From Gemmataceae bacterium (lineage in GTDB: Bacteria > Planctomycetota > Planctomycetia > Gemmatales > Gemmataceae): a DNA stretch of 36,119 nucleotides. Location: positions 1 to 36,119 of the forward strand of contig SIAJ01000058.1 in the NCBI GenBank assembly GCA_009691845.1. The letters are read 5' to 3'. Positions 24,961 through 32,944 of the stretch are shown piece after piece. The notes beneath the pieces were generated by a model that made no database searches, was not told where the DNA came from, and was given only the letters and a program-made list of their open reading frames with translations. Position 1 is the first letter of the stretch. Every line of letters starts with the position of its first letter. The position numbers and the translations under genes were made by a program.

Positions 24961-24982
24961 CTTCGCTTGCGCTTCAGGCTCC
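24961..24982. repeat. GGAGCCTGAAGCG repeat copy at a stop codon
   Basis: CTTCGCTTGCGCTTCAGGCT plus CC is the reverse complement of the 13985 unit with two mismatches. It contains the stop codon of the minus-strand phosphodiesterase gene. The shorter word GGAGCCTGACGCG at 24751 contains the stop of the kinase gene. The 24760-24960 gap otherwise holds nothing I can identify, apart from a small GCTGAAAGCGTAAGC hairpin near 24820. Confidence 0.75.
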
Positions 24983-26350
24983 AAGATCCAGCGCCCCCAA
25001 CACCCGATCCCGAATCGAAGTCATCGCAATCACGCCTTCAGGCTTCTCGCCATCGCCCACGAACAGTGGCCCATCTTGCGGATCAGCCGCGATCAGGCCG
25101 TGGCTTCCCTTCACGAGTGAAGCATCCAGGGGTACCACGTCCATCGTCATCCGGAAGCCGAGCTTCTTTTGCAACAGTCGGCGGGCGAGCTTGAGCTTGG
25201 GTAAACGAATAGTTGGATCGAGGAACAATTCACACGGGTCGTAGCCTGGTTTGTGGTGAATGGCAACTGCTCTCGCATAGTCCGGGGCGAGTGCGTCATC
25301 GAGCCAGAAGGGATAGGCGAACCAGGCATCGCGCTCCGACAGGACAATCAGTTCGCCCGCTCGTTCGTGCCTCAGGCCCACCTCGGCGCGATCTTCACCA
25401 GCCAGCACCCGGGCGACTCCGGGGAGCGTTGTTAGTAGATTCTTCGTCCGTGAAATGTCGGCCACATCGCGCACGTATACGTGGGCGACCTGATGATCGC
25501 ACACGGCAAATGCTCGGCTCTGATAGGTTTCGAGTTGCTCGCCAAACGGGCCCATTCGAACCGCCAACAAGTCGGCTGCACGGAGAACGCGATTCAGATA
25601 AACGGGTTTTGAGACGTCGCAGTGGCCATATTCGCTGACGACCCAAACGCGAGCACCGGCTTTCTTGGCGGCAACCAGCAGCGGTTCGCAGGCATCGTCG
25701 AGTTGCTTCACAAGTTTGGGCATGTTGCAGCCGGCTGGACCGAAGCGTTGCGGATCGTAGTCGAGGTGCGGCAGGTAGACGAGCGAAAGGTCGGGCCGTT
25801 GGTCGGACAAGACCTCGGCCGCACAACGGGCGATCCACTTCGTGCAAGGCAGGCCGGCCATCGGGCCCCAGAAGGTGTGAAACGGAAACGAGCCGAGCTT
25901 GCGTTCGAGTTCGTCCGTGTAGCCTTCCGGGTTGCCGGTGATGCCGAACACCTTGTTGCCGTCGATGGCATAGTGCGGCTTGGGCGTGATCGAAATATCG
26001 ACGTCGGCCCCTTGGTTGAACCACCAAAAGAGCTTGGCACTCTTGAACGATCGGCCCTTTTCGGCGGCTCGGCGTCGAGCGGTGGCGTAAAGCGGTTCCG
26101 CCTGGATCAGGCGATTCGATTGCTGCCAGAAGCGGATTTCGTTGGTGTCGCGGAACAGCCAACCGTTGCCGACGATGCCGTGCTTCTCAACCGGTTGACC
26201 CGTGAGCAACGTTGCCTGGGCGGACATGGTGACCGAAGGAACAATGTCCCGCATCGGCATGTGCCAGCCAAGAGCGGACAGGCGAGGTGCGTGAGCAAGA
26301 AGTCGCGGCGTAAGCCCGACGGCGTTGATGAGAACAAGCGGCGGCGTCAT
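24974..26350 (-). CDS. Type I phosphodiesterase / nucleotide pyrophosphatase-like protein (alkaline phosphatase superfamily)
   Basis: A 458-residue protein, cytoplasmic by lack of a signal peptide. It has the features of the nucleotide pyrophosphatase branch: the nucleophile region PSVTMSAQATLLTGQPVEKHGIVGNGW (Thr or Ser as nucleophile), YLPHLDYDPQRFGP (Asp metal ligand), SEYGHCDVSKPV (the His motif), and HKPGYDPCELF late in the chain. The family hydrolyses phosphodiester or phosphomonoester bonds, and the natural substrate here is unknown. It resembles the EboF-like proteins of the ebo cluster, but no other ebo gene is nearby. Start ATG is at 26348-26350. The last residues and stop are part of a repeat. 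Confidence 0.8.
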   Translation of the reverse strand: MTPPLVLINAVGLTPRLLAHAPRLSALGWHMPMRDIVPSVTMSAQATLLTGQPVEKHGIVGNGWLFRDTNEIRFWQQSNRLIQAEPLYATARRRAAEKGRSFKSAKLFWWFNQGADVDISITPKPHYAIDGNKVFGITGNPEGYTDELERKLGSFPFHTFWGPMAGLPCTKWIARCAAEVLSDQRPDLSLVYLPHLDYDPQRFGPAGCNMPKLVKQLDDACEPLLVAAKKAGARVWVVSEYGHCDVSKPVYLNRVLRAADLLAVRMGPFGEQLETYQSRAFAVCDHQVAHVYVRDVADISRTKNLLTTLPGVARVLAGEDRAEVGLRHERAGELIVLSERDAWFAYPFWLDDALAPDYARAVAIHHKPGYDPCELFLDPTIRLPKLKLARRLLQKKLGFRMTMDVVPLDASLVKGSHGLIAADPQDGPLFVGDGEKPEGVIAMTSIRDRVLGALDLGA

Positions 26351-26371
26351 GCCTGATGTCTTATCACCTCA

Positions 26372-26446
26372 CGTAGCCGCGTTCGTAAGAACGCGAGAGA
26401 CTTAACCAAACGCTCGTCACTTCGGCACTCTTACGAGTGCGACTAC
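26372..26446. repeat. GTAGCCGCGTTCGTAAGAACGCG composite hairpin
   Basis: Two inner hairpins, CGCGTTC-GTAA-GAACGCG (26378-26395) and GCACTC-TTAC-GAGTGC (26425-26440), are bracketed by outer arms CGTAGCCGC (26372) and GCGACTACG (26438) that nearly match. This marks the start of a 917-base region without a convincing gene. Confidence 0.7.
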
Positions 26447-26979
26447 GGAGAGATCAAATCGGCTTCGCACGGCTGGTTCCGTGGCCCACGCTTGCTCCAG
26501 GAAGATGCGGTACTTGCCGGAAGGACAACCGGGCGTGGCGAACGCGAATCGTCTGTACCGGCCGGGCCATGGGCCATGTCTGGAATAGGCACGAACGGAC
26601 CTCGACGAGCATATTGTCCAACGTTTGGAACGTGGCACGGCCGAGGCACCGGCAACGCGCCCGGGGATCCACATTAACCCGGAACCTTTCCCATGAACTC
26701 ATCCGAACTCAGGCTGCCAAACGTTTTTGGAAATCTTGGCAAAGTCGTGTTCACATTTGGCGACTTCGCGCTATCTCTCTTTCTGAACACATGATCACAA
26801 TCCATGAATGAATGGATTCGTGATCATGGGACACTGAATCAACTTGAGCCCTTCCCCATGTCGGGCGGGGGGGCCGGCCGTTTGAGGTTACCAATCCCCC
26901 GCCCGGTCCTTTCCTCTTTTAGAAGGCGTTGCCATGCTTTACTTCCACGAACTCCCCGCTGCATTCGACTTGCCAGGCA
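26447..26979. other. Long non-coding or degraded stretch with two strong hairpins
   Basis: No frame here looks clearly coding. A stem at 26790-26828 has arms CATGATCACAATCCAT and ATGGATTCGTGATCATG (one bulged base), with a six-base loop. A second pair is CGGGCGGGGG (26862-26871) with CCCCCGCCCG (26896-26905), followed by a T-rich TCCTTTCCTCTTTT. The second could be a terminator, perhaps of an unannotated RNA. A 33-codon frame at 26693 is possible but weak. Confidence 0.4.
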
Positions 26980-27131
26980 ATGAACTCACCCCCCGACCAG
27001 CTGGAATTCGCCCTGGCCACGGAACGCTACAGGCGGCGCGGTCGCAGGCCGAGCCAAGGTGGCACGAAGTCCTCGCAGTGCTCCAAGCACTCGCGATCAG
27101 GCGAGCGTTGCCGCTGCGGCCCACGGCGTGA
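26980..27131 (+). pseudogene. Small ORF apparently broken by a frameshift
   Basis: One frame from ATG 26980 reads MNSPPDQLEFALATERYRRR then GRRPS. Near 27055 the coding signal moves to the other frame, which reads PRWHEVLAVLQALAIRR and ends in TGA at 27129-27131. Joined by a one-base change, they make a plausible 50-residue basic helical protein. I have an impression of similar short planctomycete proteins with an ERYRR....W.EVL pattern but cannot name a family. It could equally be two chance frames or a sequencing error. Confidence 0.3.
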
Positions 27132-27267
27132 GGGTTCGTAGTCGCCTGGGTAGAAACCGGTTGAAGTTAGTACTGGCACTCGGCCACCGGCCGCGGTATA
27201 CCGGACGGACCTACCTGGCCCATGTGAGTCGAACTCGCTTCAAACTGCAACTCACTTGGAGACACTC

Positions 27268-28494
27268 ATGAAACGGACCGCTCCCGTGTTAGTCCTCTTG
27301 ATCGTCGGTGGCATCGGCGTGGCGGCCGACTGGCCCGCGTGGCGTGGCCCGACCGGGCAGGGTTATTGCGAAGAGACGAACGTCTTGCTCGCCTGGAGCA
27401 GCAAGGAAAACGTGAAGTGGAAGGTGCCGCTGGCGAATCAGGGCAACTCGACGCCGATCGTCTGCGGCGACAACATTTTCGTCACCCAGGCCAACAAGGG
27501 TGGCAGCGAACGAACCCTGCTCTGCTTCGCACGAGCCGATGGCAAGCTGCGTTGGCAGAAAGACGTTGCCTACTCGGACAAGGAGCGGAACTGGGCCGAC
27601 ACATGGTATGCGAATGCCTCGCCGACGACTGACGGCGAACGGGTCGTCGTCAGTTTCGGTTCGGCCGGGATGTACTGTTACGACTTCGATGGCAAGGAAC
27701 TCTGGAAGCGAACCGACCTGGGCAAGTGGGAACACGAATTCGGCAGCGGAGCATCGCCGGTACTTCATGGTGACCTCGCGATCCTGTGGTGCGGGCCGAA
27801 CAAGAACCCGAAGGATCGCAATTTCCTGCTGGCCGTGGACAAGAAGACCGGCAAGACGGTCTGGGAGCACGATGAGAAAGAAGGCTCATGGGGTACGCCG
27901 ATCATCACCAAGGTGGACGGAAAGGATCAACTCCTTCTCGGCGTCGGCCCGCACCTGAAGGGTTTCGACCCGAAGGCCGGCAAGCAACTTTGGCAATGTG
28001 CGGGGCTGACCAGCTACGTTTACACGTCGCCACTGTTCGGTAACGGCGTCGTGGTCGGCATGTCCGGCTTCGGTGGCGACTCGATTGCGGTGAAGATCGG
28101 CGGCTCAGGGGACATCACCAAGGATCGCCTCTGGCTGCACAAGAAGCCCGCAACGCAGCGTGTCGGATCGGGAATCATCGTCGGCGAACATGCCTACATG
28201 ATCGACGAGAACGCGGTGCCGCACTGTTACGAATTGACGACCGGCAAGGATTTGTGGACGGAGGTGCCTCGTCCCAAGGGAACCACGTGGGGTTCGATGG
28301 TCCACGCCGATGGTCGAATTTATCTACTCATGCGCAACGGCGAAACGCTCGTCCTCGCCGCCAAGCCCAAGTACGAATTGCTGGCGATCAACCTATTGCC
28401 TGGGGAACAAACCAACTCTTCGATCGTGATTTCCAACGGCCAGATCTTCATCCGGTCTTTCAAGAACCTGTGGTGCATTGAGAAGAAGAGTTGA
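27268..28494 (+). CDS. Secreted PQQ-like beta-propeller protein
   Basis: A 408-residue protein from ATG 27268 with a signal peptide (MKRTAPVLVLLIVGGIGVAA). It begins DWPAWRGPTGQGYCEETN, the usual opening of planctomycete outer-membrane-assembly BamB-like propellers. Repeated blade motifs follow, each with a 'DG..LW' or 'G..VW' turn (ADGKLRWQKD, DGKELWKRTD, TGKTVWEHD, AGKQLWQCA, TGKDLWTEV). It likely folds as a seven- or eight-blade propeller outside the cytoplasm. No PQQ-enzyme active site is visible, so a binding or scaffold role is more likely. The esterase gene follows by about 80 bases and may be co-transcribed. Confidence 0.87.
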   Translation: MKRTAPVLVLLIVGGIGVAADWPAWRGPTGQGYCEETNVLLAWSSKENVKWKVPLANQGNSTPIVCGDNIFVTQANKGGSERTLLCFARADGKLRWQKDVAYSDKERNWADTWYANASPTTDGERVVVSFGSAGMYCYDFDGKELWKRTDLGKWEHEFGSGASPVLHGDLAILWCGPNKNPKDRNFLLAVDKKTGKTVWEHDEKEGSWGTPIITKVDGKDQLLLGVGPHLKGFDPKAGKQLWQCAGLTSYVYTSPLFGNGVVVGMSGFGGDSIAVKIGGSGDITKDRLWLHKKPATQRVGSGIIVGEHAYMIDENAVPHCYELTTGKDLWTEVPRPKGTTWGSMVHADGRIYLLMRNGETLVLAAKPKYELLAINLLPGEQTNSSIVISNGQIFIRSFKNLWCIEKKS

Positions 28495-28576
28495 CCTGAG
28501 AAGCGGAAGAAAAATCCGTGGTCAAGATGTTTTTTGTGTAAGCAGTGGACAGTCTTCTTGATTCGAGGGTGCTTCG

Positions 28577-30496
28577 ATGAGTCACTTCAAACTTACCGTC
28601 TTGCTTGGGTTGGCCCTCTGTGGATTCGCCAGCGCTCAGCCGGCCAAGATCGTCGTCAAGAAGGACGTGGTCTACGGCAAAGTACACGGGGCCGCGTTGC
28701 TGGCCGATGTGGCCTATCCCGAGGGCAAGGGGCCGTTCCCCGTGATTCTCTCGGTCCACGGCGGGCGCTGGGTCGCGAGCCATCGCAACGATCCCGGCGA
28801 GGGGGCCATCAATGTCGAGCAGTGGGCCGGGCTCGGCTTCTTCGCGATGACCATCGACTATCGACTGGTCGCCTGCTCGCCGCCGCCGGCTTGCTATCAG
28901 GATTTGCAATGTGCGATCCGCTGGGTTCACGCCAACGCGAATACGTACCCGATCGACAAGGAGCGGATCTTTCTGATCGGGATGTCCGCAGGCGGGCATC
29001 TCGTGTCGCTCGCGGCCACGCTCGGCGAGGGAGCGTTCGCCAGAACGGGCGGATGGGAGAAGTCTTCCAACGACATTCGCGGCGTGATCAGTTTGTCGGG
29101 CCCGTACGACCTGGAAGAACTGTCGTGGGGCAATCTCTGGAAGCCCGCGACCGGCGATCAACTCGAAGCCCGTCGGCTCGCTTCGCCGATCCGGCACATC
29201 ACTGCGAAGAGCAAACCGATTCTGATTCTGCATTCGGATAACGACGGTTCGGTGCCGATCAAGCAGGCTCAGAACATGGCCGAGGCACTCGCCAAGGCAA
29301 AGGCTCCACATCGGTTCGTGCAGTACGAGAAGAAGGGGCACATGCGCATCACGGAAGAAGTGATCAAGGAAACGCGGGCGTTTGTCGACGAGGTGAGCAA
29401 GACCAAGCCCGAACCACCTCCAGCAAAGCGTGGCACTGCGAAGCCGGACGAAACGCGGCCGGCCCACTTCCCGCATCGCATCTGGGCCGCGTGCGACTTC
29501 GAGGCGCCGACACCGGACTATGCTTGGTTCGGCCCAACCGAGTCGAAGAACATTTCCGTGTATCCCGGCAACGCAACCGCGTTGGGCGTGAAGGAAAAAC
29601 CCTACGGCAACTTCGCTGGCCTGATGACCGGAATCAACCCGGTGCCTGGTCCGATGATGGGTAAATCGAACAAGATGTATTGCCGCTATTTTTTGAAAGG
29701 CGGGACCGACGCCACATTCCAGCACTTCAGCCTGTCGGTCGAGGATAACAACCACATTCGCGTCTCTGGACTCACGGAGGGCAAGTGGTCGGAAGTGACG
29801 CTCAACTTCACACGCGACGCGGCCCGCAACAATGGCAGCGAGAAGGCGTTTCAGAAGGGTGAGCGAATGGATGACCTGAAGGTGTTCGTCGGCAAGCCGA
29901 AGGACGGCAAGGATTACGAACTGTTTCTCGACGACGTCCTCTTCTTCGACGACGACCCGGACATGCCGAAAGAAAAGGAGCCGTTCCCGAACCGCGTGAT
30001 CTTTCTCGCCGCATTCGACACGGGGATTGATGCGAAGAGCAAGCCGAAATATTGGCCGGGCGAGTTCGAGATCGTGACGAAGACCAAGGGCGCACCGGAC
30101 GATTCGTACTGGGGCGTGGCCCAGGCGGTGCCTCAGAAGGCGACGAAGGGCAAGTGGATCCGACTGGAGATCAAGCCACCACGGCCAGTCGGTTCGCACA
30201 CGAAGTTACGTTTCCGCTATCACCTGTCCGGTACAACCGACATGACGGTGCAAGTGTTTGACGCCACCGACGGCGATAACCGGCACATCCAATTGAAGGG
30301 GCTGAAGGAGGCAACGTGGCAGTGGGCGATCCTCGATTTCACGAACGACGCCAAGCGTAATGACGGCAAAAACACGCCATTTGCCGCCGGGCACAAGGCG
30401 GATGACCTGTTCTTCTTCGTCAAGCCGTCCGGCGACAAGGACGTGCAGTTGTACATAGACGAGGTGACGCTGTTCGACGCAGGAACTGCAAGGTAG
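28577..30496 (+). CDS. Secreted alpha/beta-hydrolase (esterase) with two C-terminal beta-sandwich domains
   Basis: A 639-residue exported enzyme. The signal peptide is MSHFKLTVLLGLALCGFASA. The hydrolase domain (about 25-275) has the oxyanion motif SVHGGRW, nucleophile elbow GMSAGGH, an Asp candidate in HSDNDGSVPIK, and His in KKGHMRITEE, completing the triad. This resembles the BD-FAE/esterase-lipase group. A Pro/Lys linker follows (TKPEPPPAKRGTAKPDE). Then come two similar domains of about 150 residues; both contain a '.R..GL.E..W....L.FT.DA.RN.G' segment, so they arose by internal duplication. They probably bind carbohydrate or surface material. The substrate is unknown. Confidence 0.85.
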   Translation: MSHFKLTVLLGLALCGFASAQPAKIVVKKDVVYGKVHGAALLADVAYPEGKGPFPVILSVHGGRWVASHRNDPGEGAINVEQWAGLGFFAMTIDYRLVACSPPPACYQDLQCAIRWVHANANTYPIDKERIFLIGMSAGGHLVSLAATLGEGAFARTGGWEKSSNDIRGVISLSGPYDLEELSWGNLWKPATGDQLEARRLASPIRHITAKSKPILILHSDNDGSVPIKQAQNMAEALAKAKAPHRFVQYEKKGHMRITEEVIKETRAFVDEVSKTKPEPPPAKRGTAKPDETRPAHFPHRIWAACDFEAPTPDYAWFGPTESKNISVYPGNATALGVKEKPYGNFAGLMTGINPVPGPMMGKSNKMYCRYFLKGGTDATFQHFSLSVEDNNHIRVSGLTEGKWSEVTLNFTRDAARNNGSEKAFQKGERMDDLKVFVGKPKDGKDYELFLDDVLFFDDDPDMPKEKEPFPNRVIFLAAFDTGIDAKSKPKYWPGEFEIVTKTKGAPDDSYWGVAQAVPQKATKGKWIRLEIKPPRPVGSHTKLRFRYHLSGTTDMTVQVFDATDGDNRHIQLKGLKEATWQWAILDFTNDAKRNDGKNTPFAAGHKADDLFFFVKPSGDKDVQLYIDEVTLFDAGTAR

Positions 30497-30851
30497 GGAC
30501 CGATCACTTTTTTCGGTTCGAGATACGCCGTCGCCAATCTGGACGAACAAAATCCTCCCCCGTAGCCGGCTGACTACTTCCCGCCGACTACTAACCAATT
30601 TTCCACTTTCGGCTGCGGATTCATCCGCGATTTTTGTTCCACAGTAATTTGAACCGCTTGTAACAATTCCAGGTTGTCCGCACTTGGCGTGCCAGTACTT
30701 GGCAAATCGATGACTCGTGCGGAGTTCCAGCATGAACGCGGATTCGAGACGGGAGGGGCCCTCATTCGACAGCTCCCGGCGGCCAACGGCGATTGGCCGA
30801 GCGATGCCATCTGGCCTGTCAGAAGTCCGATAGGCCGGGAGGCCTGTCCCA
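30497..30851. other. Intergenic stretch with a possible gene remnant
   Basis: No confident gene. On the minus strand, 30574-30745 reads like the tail of a protein (ARVIDLPSTGTPSADNLELL then ENWLVVGGK, stop at 30574) but lacks a start and is cut by the GATAGGCCGGGAGGCCTGTC repeat-like word at 30820-30845. It may be the end of a lost gene. The rest holds nothing I can identify. Confidence 0.3.
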
Positions 30852-31853
30852 CTAAACGCGTTCGCTGCCGGAGTCTCGAGAGAGAAGTTCGGTCACACCT
30901 TTCTTTGGCGAAAGGCCCTCATAGAGGACGCGGTAAACACTCGTCGCAATTGGCATGTGTAGCCCGATCAAATGAATTCGTTCGTACACACTCTTCGCAG
31001 TCGTGACACCCTCGGCAACGGCCGTGGAACTTGCGAGAATCGCGTCGAGGGTTTCGCCACGTCCTAGCCGCTCGCCCACGCGTCGATTGCGACCATGCGG
31101 GCTGAAGCAGGTCGTGATCAGATCGCCCATGCCGGCCAGGCCCTGAAAGGTGTCGTGCTCAGCACCCATCGCTAGCCCGAAGCGGGTCATCTCCACGAGT
31201 GCCCGCGTCAGCAGTGCCGACTTGGCGTTGTCGCCGAAACCGAGTCCGTCGCAAATCCCGGCTGCGACGCCCATCACGTTCTTGAGGGCTCCCGCTAACT
31301 CGACCCCAAGCAGATCGGGATTCGTATAGACTCGAAAACAGTCGGCCGCGAAACAGCGTTGAGCCCACGTCGTCAGTGCACGATCGCTGCCTGCGATCAC
31401 AACAGACGTTGGCATGTTGCGACTGACCTCCTCCGCGTGCGAAGGACCGCTCAGTGCCAACACGCTTCCGGTCCCGAGTATTTCCGAAATGATTGTGGAG
31501 GGTCGCTGAAAAGTCGCAATCTCGATCCCTTTGGTGAGACTCACAATGGGGATGGTTGCCGGACACTGGTGCCGAAATCGCTCGAGTGTTGCTCGAAGAT
31601 GGACCGTTGGAATGGCAGTCACCCAGAGATCCGCGTCTCGAATGGCTGCCGCGGGATCGCCAGTAAGTTCCAATTGTTCCGGTAAAGGAACGCCCGGCAG
31701 ATACTTGCGATTCTCTCGCTTCGCCAGGAGTTCGGCTGCGTTCTCCGGCCTTGCACTCCACAGACGCACCCGGTGGTCGGCTTTGCGGGATAGGAGGATT
31801 GCGACGGCGGTTCCCCACGCACCATCCCCTAGTACAGCAATCGTTGTCGGCAT
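30852..31853 (-). CDS. gpsA: Glycerol-3-phosphate dehydrogenase [NAD(P)+]
   Basis: A 333-residue protein of normal length. It reduces dihydroxyacetone phosphate to sn-glycerol 3-phosphate for phospholipid synthesis in the cytoplasm. The Rossmann motif is VLGDGAWGTA near residues 7-16; the usual second Gly is Asp here, as in several bacterial members. SLTKGIE, LSGPSHAEEV and the catalytic-Lys segment ELAGALKNVMGVAAGICDG follow. Substrate-binding GLAGMGDLITTCFSPHGRNR is complete. A small minus-strand ORF lies 27 bases upstream and may be in the same transcript. Confidence 0.96.
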   Translation of the reverse strand: MPTTIAVLGDGAWGTAVAILLSRKADHRVRLWSARPENAAELLAKRENRKYLPGVPLPEQLELTGDPAAAIRDADLWVTAIPTVHLRATLERFRHQCPATIPIVSLTKGIEIATFQRPSTIISEILGTGSVLALSGPSHAEEVSRNMPTSVVIAGSDRALTTWAQRCFAADCFRVYTNPDLLGVELAGALKNVMGVAAGICDGLGFGDNAKSALLTRALVEMTRFGLAMGAEHDTFQGLAGMGDLITTCFSPHGRNRRVGERLGRGETLDAILASSTAVAEGVTTAKSVYERIHLIGLHMPIATSVYRVLYEGLSPKKGVTELLSRDSGSERV

Positions 31854-31880
31854 GATTTTCTCGTTGATATTGCCCCGTCG

Positions 31881-32096
31881 TCACAGCTTAACGCTCAACA
31901 ATTCCGGTCCCGAGAAGTGGAGCAAGATTCGTGGAGTCCCGTCATCGCGAAGGCCGATGAACTCAGGTCGATGGTCCGTGGGCGTCCGCCCCTCATCGAC
32001 AAAAATTCGGGGACGATCGGCACCGGCTCCTCTCATCAAGCGGGCGAACCCCTGTAAGCCGAGTGCCTGGTACGGAGGTGAAGCATGGCCCCACAT
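31881..32096 (-). CDS. Small hypothetical protein upstream of gpsA, 71 aa
   Basis: A 71-codon frame starting at ATG 32094-32096, with a stop immediately upstream, and ending 27 bases before gpsA. The peptide reads RPRIFVDEGRTPTDHRPEF, then IGLRDDGTPRILLHFSGPEL. This has the balance of a folded domain, and the opposite-strand frames look like shadows. I do not recognise it. It may be complete or the tail of a longer lost gene. Its start overlaps the start of the plus-strand ORF at 32085 by 12 bases, an unusual arrangement. Confidence 0.45.
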   Translation of the reverse strand: MWGHASPPYQALGLQGFARLMRGAGADRPRIFVDEGRTPTDHRPEFIGLRDDGTPRILLHFSGPELLSVKL

Positions 32097-32309
32097 CTAC
32101 GATTATTCGCAGGCTCCGAGGAAGACTTGGACGGCTACGACCCACCTATTCCCAGTGTGCGGATCCGACTTCGCGACCTTCTCCCGCTTGTGGCGATGGC
32201 CCAGAAGAACCATTTTATCTGGTTGAAGGATTTCCTCGATGACGAGGTAGGCATATCGGATGATTTGCACGACGTGCTCATGGCATTCCGGGGCGCGCGG
32301 CCTGCGTAG
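32085..32309 (+). CDS. Small acidic hypothetical protein, 74 aa
   Basis: ATG 32085 is preceded by GGAGGTGA at ideal spacing, the best ribosome site in this region. The peptide has an acidic start (FAGSEEDLDGYDPP) and a helical body (VRIRLRDLLPLVAMAQK, WLKDFLDDEVGISDDLHDVL). Codon use matches the neighbours. It resembles short planctomycete proteins with an 'LRDLLPL....W..DF.DDEV.IS.DL' pattern, from memory only, with no assigned function. It is divergent from the gpsA pair. Confidence 0.6.
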   Translation: MAPHLRLFAGSEEDLDGYDPPIPSVRIRLRDLLPLVAMAQKNHFIWLKDFLDDEVGISDDLHDVLMAFRGARPA

Positions 32310-32345
32310 ATGGCTCCAGCGTAATCGGCACAGAAGCACGCCCTA

Positions 32346-32570
32346 CTACAATTGCCCGGCCCGTACTGGCAACCTCGCGAAGCCTCGGAACGCGAGACTA
32401 TCGCATTTGCGGACGGGCAGCTTTTCCGGGTCGAGTTCCAGCTTCGGATCTCGGGCCCTGAGTGCTCGCAAAGACAGTTCCAATTCGATCCGGGCCAAGT
32501 TCGGCGTGAAGCCGCGATTTCCCAGTATGCAAAGTCGATGATCTTCCGCCCAATCCTTCATTAGCATCAT
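32346..32570 (-). pseudogene. Cytochrome P450 C-terminal relic
   Basis: The 74-residue frame contains NLARIELELSLRALRARDPK, then LELDPEKLPVRKCDSLAFRG and LPVRA. This is the pattern that follows the haem cysteine in bacterial P450s ('CLGA.LAR.E...AL..L....P.L.L.....P.R.....RG...LPV'). The expected FGxGxHxCxG haem loop is garbled (RLCILGNRGFTP), and nothing upstream encodes the other 300 or so residues. A frame at 32661-32882 holds LTAWIVTRHTDVTA, which weakly resembles the P450 N-terminal region. I read this as a P450 gene with a large internal deletion. It could still be an unrelated small gene. Confidence 0.5.
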
Positions 32571-32871
32571 CTCGCTGGTGATACGCAGTTAGTCCGTCGC
32601 CGGCGTGGGATCACCTCCCTGCAGCGCGGAAATGGACAAGCAACTTGACGCGGTCAGCACTCAAACGCGATTCGTGGCCGTCACATCCGTATGGCGAGTC
32701 ACAATCCAGGCCGTGAGCGTCGGGCGACCAATGAACCGGATCGTTCTCGTGTCACGATGCGAGTGCTGGGTGCGGGTCGGTCCGGGAGGGAAGTTCGGTA
32801 GACAGGGGTGGTCTCCAAGTGATTGGTACTCGGGAGGTCCGCAACCTTCTTCTGGTGGCTGCTCTTCAATA

Positions 32872-32900
32872 GTAGTCGGCACACTCCGTGTGCCGACTAC
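32872..32900. repeat. Third GTCGGCACAC palindrome
   Basis: GTAGTCGGCACAC, centre TCC, GTGTGCCGACTAC at 32872-32900 is a perfect 13-bp-arm hairpin. It is the same family as 2311-2333 and 2375-2397, differing only in the three-base centre. It lies 45 bases before a membrane-protein gene. Confidence 0.9.
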
Positions 32901-32944
32901 TATGGCGACTCTTTAATCCAATCCCTTCCCGAACGAATAACCTA

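Noticed and set aside
24974..26350. Member of an ebo gene cluster
   Set aside because: The protein resembles EboF-like phosphatases, but none of the other ebo genes are adjacent.
28460..30199. Long minus-strand frame of 579 codons opposite the esterase gene
   Set aside because: It mirrors the esterase gene, is rich in Arg and His as shadow frames are in GC-rich DNA, and has no signal peptide or known motif.
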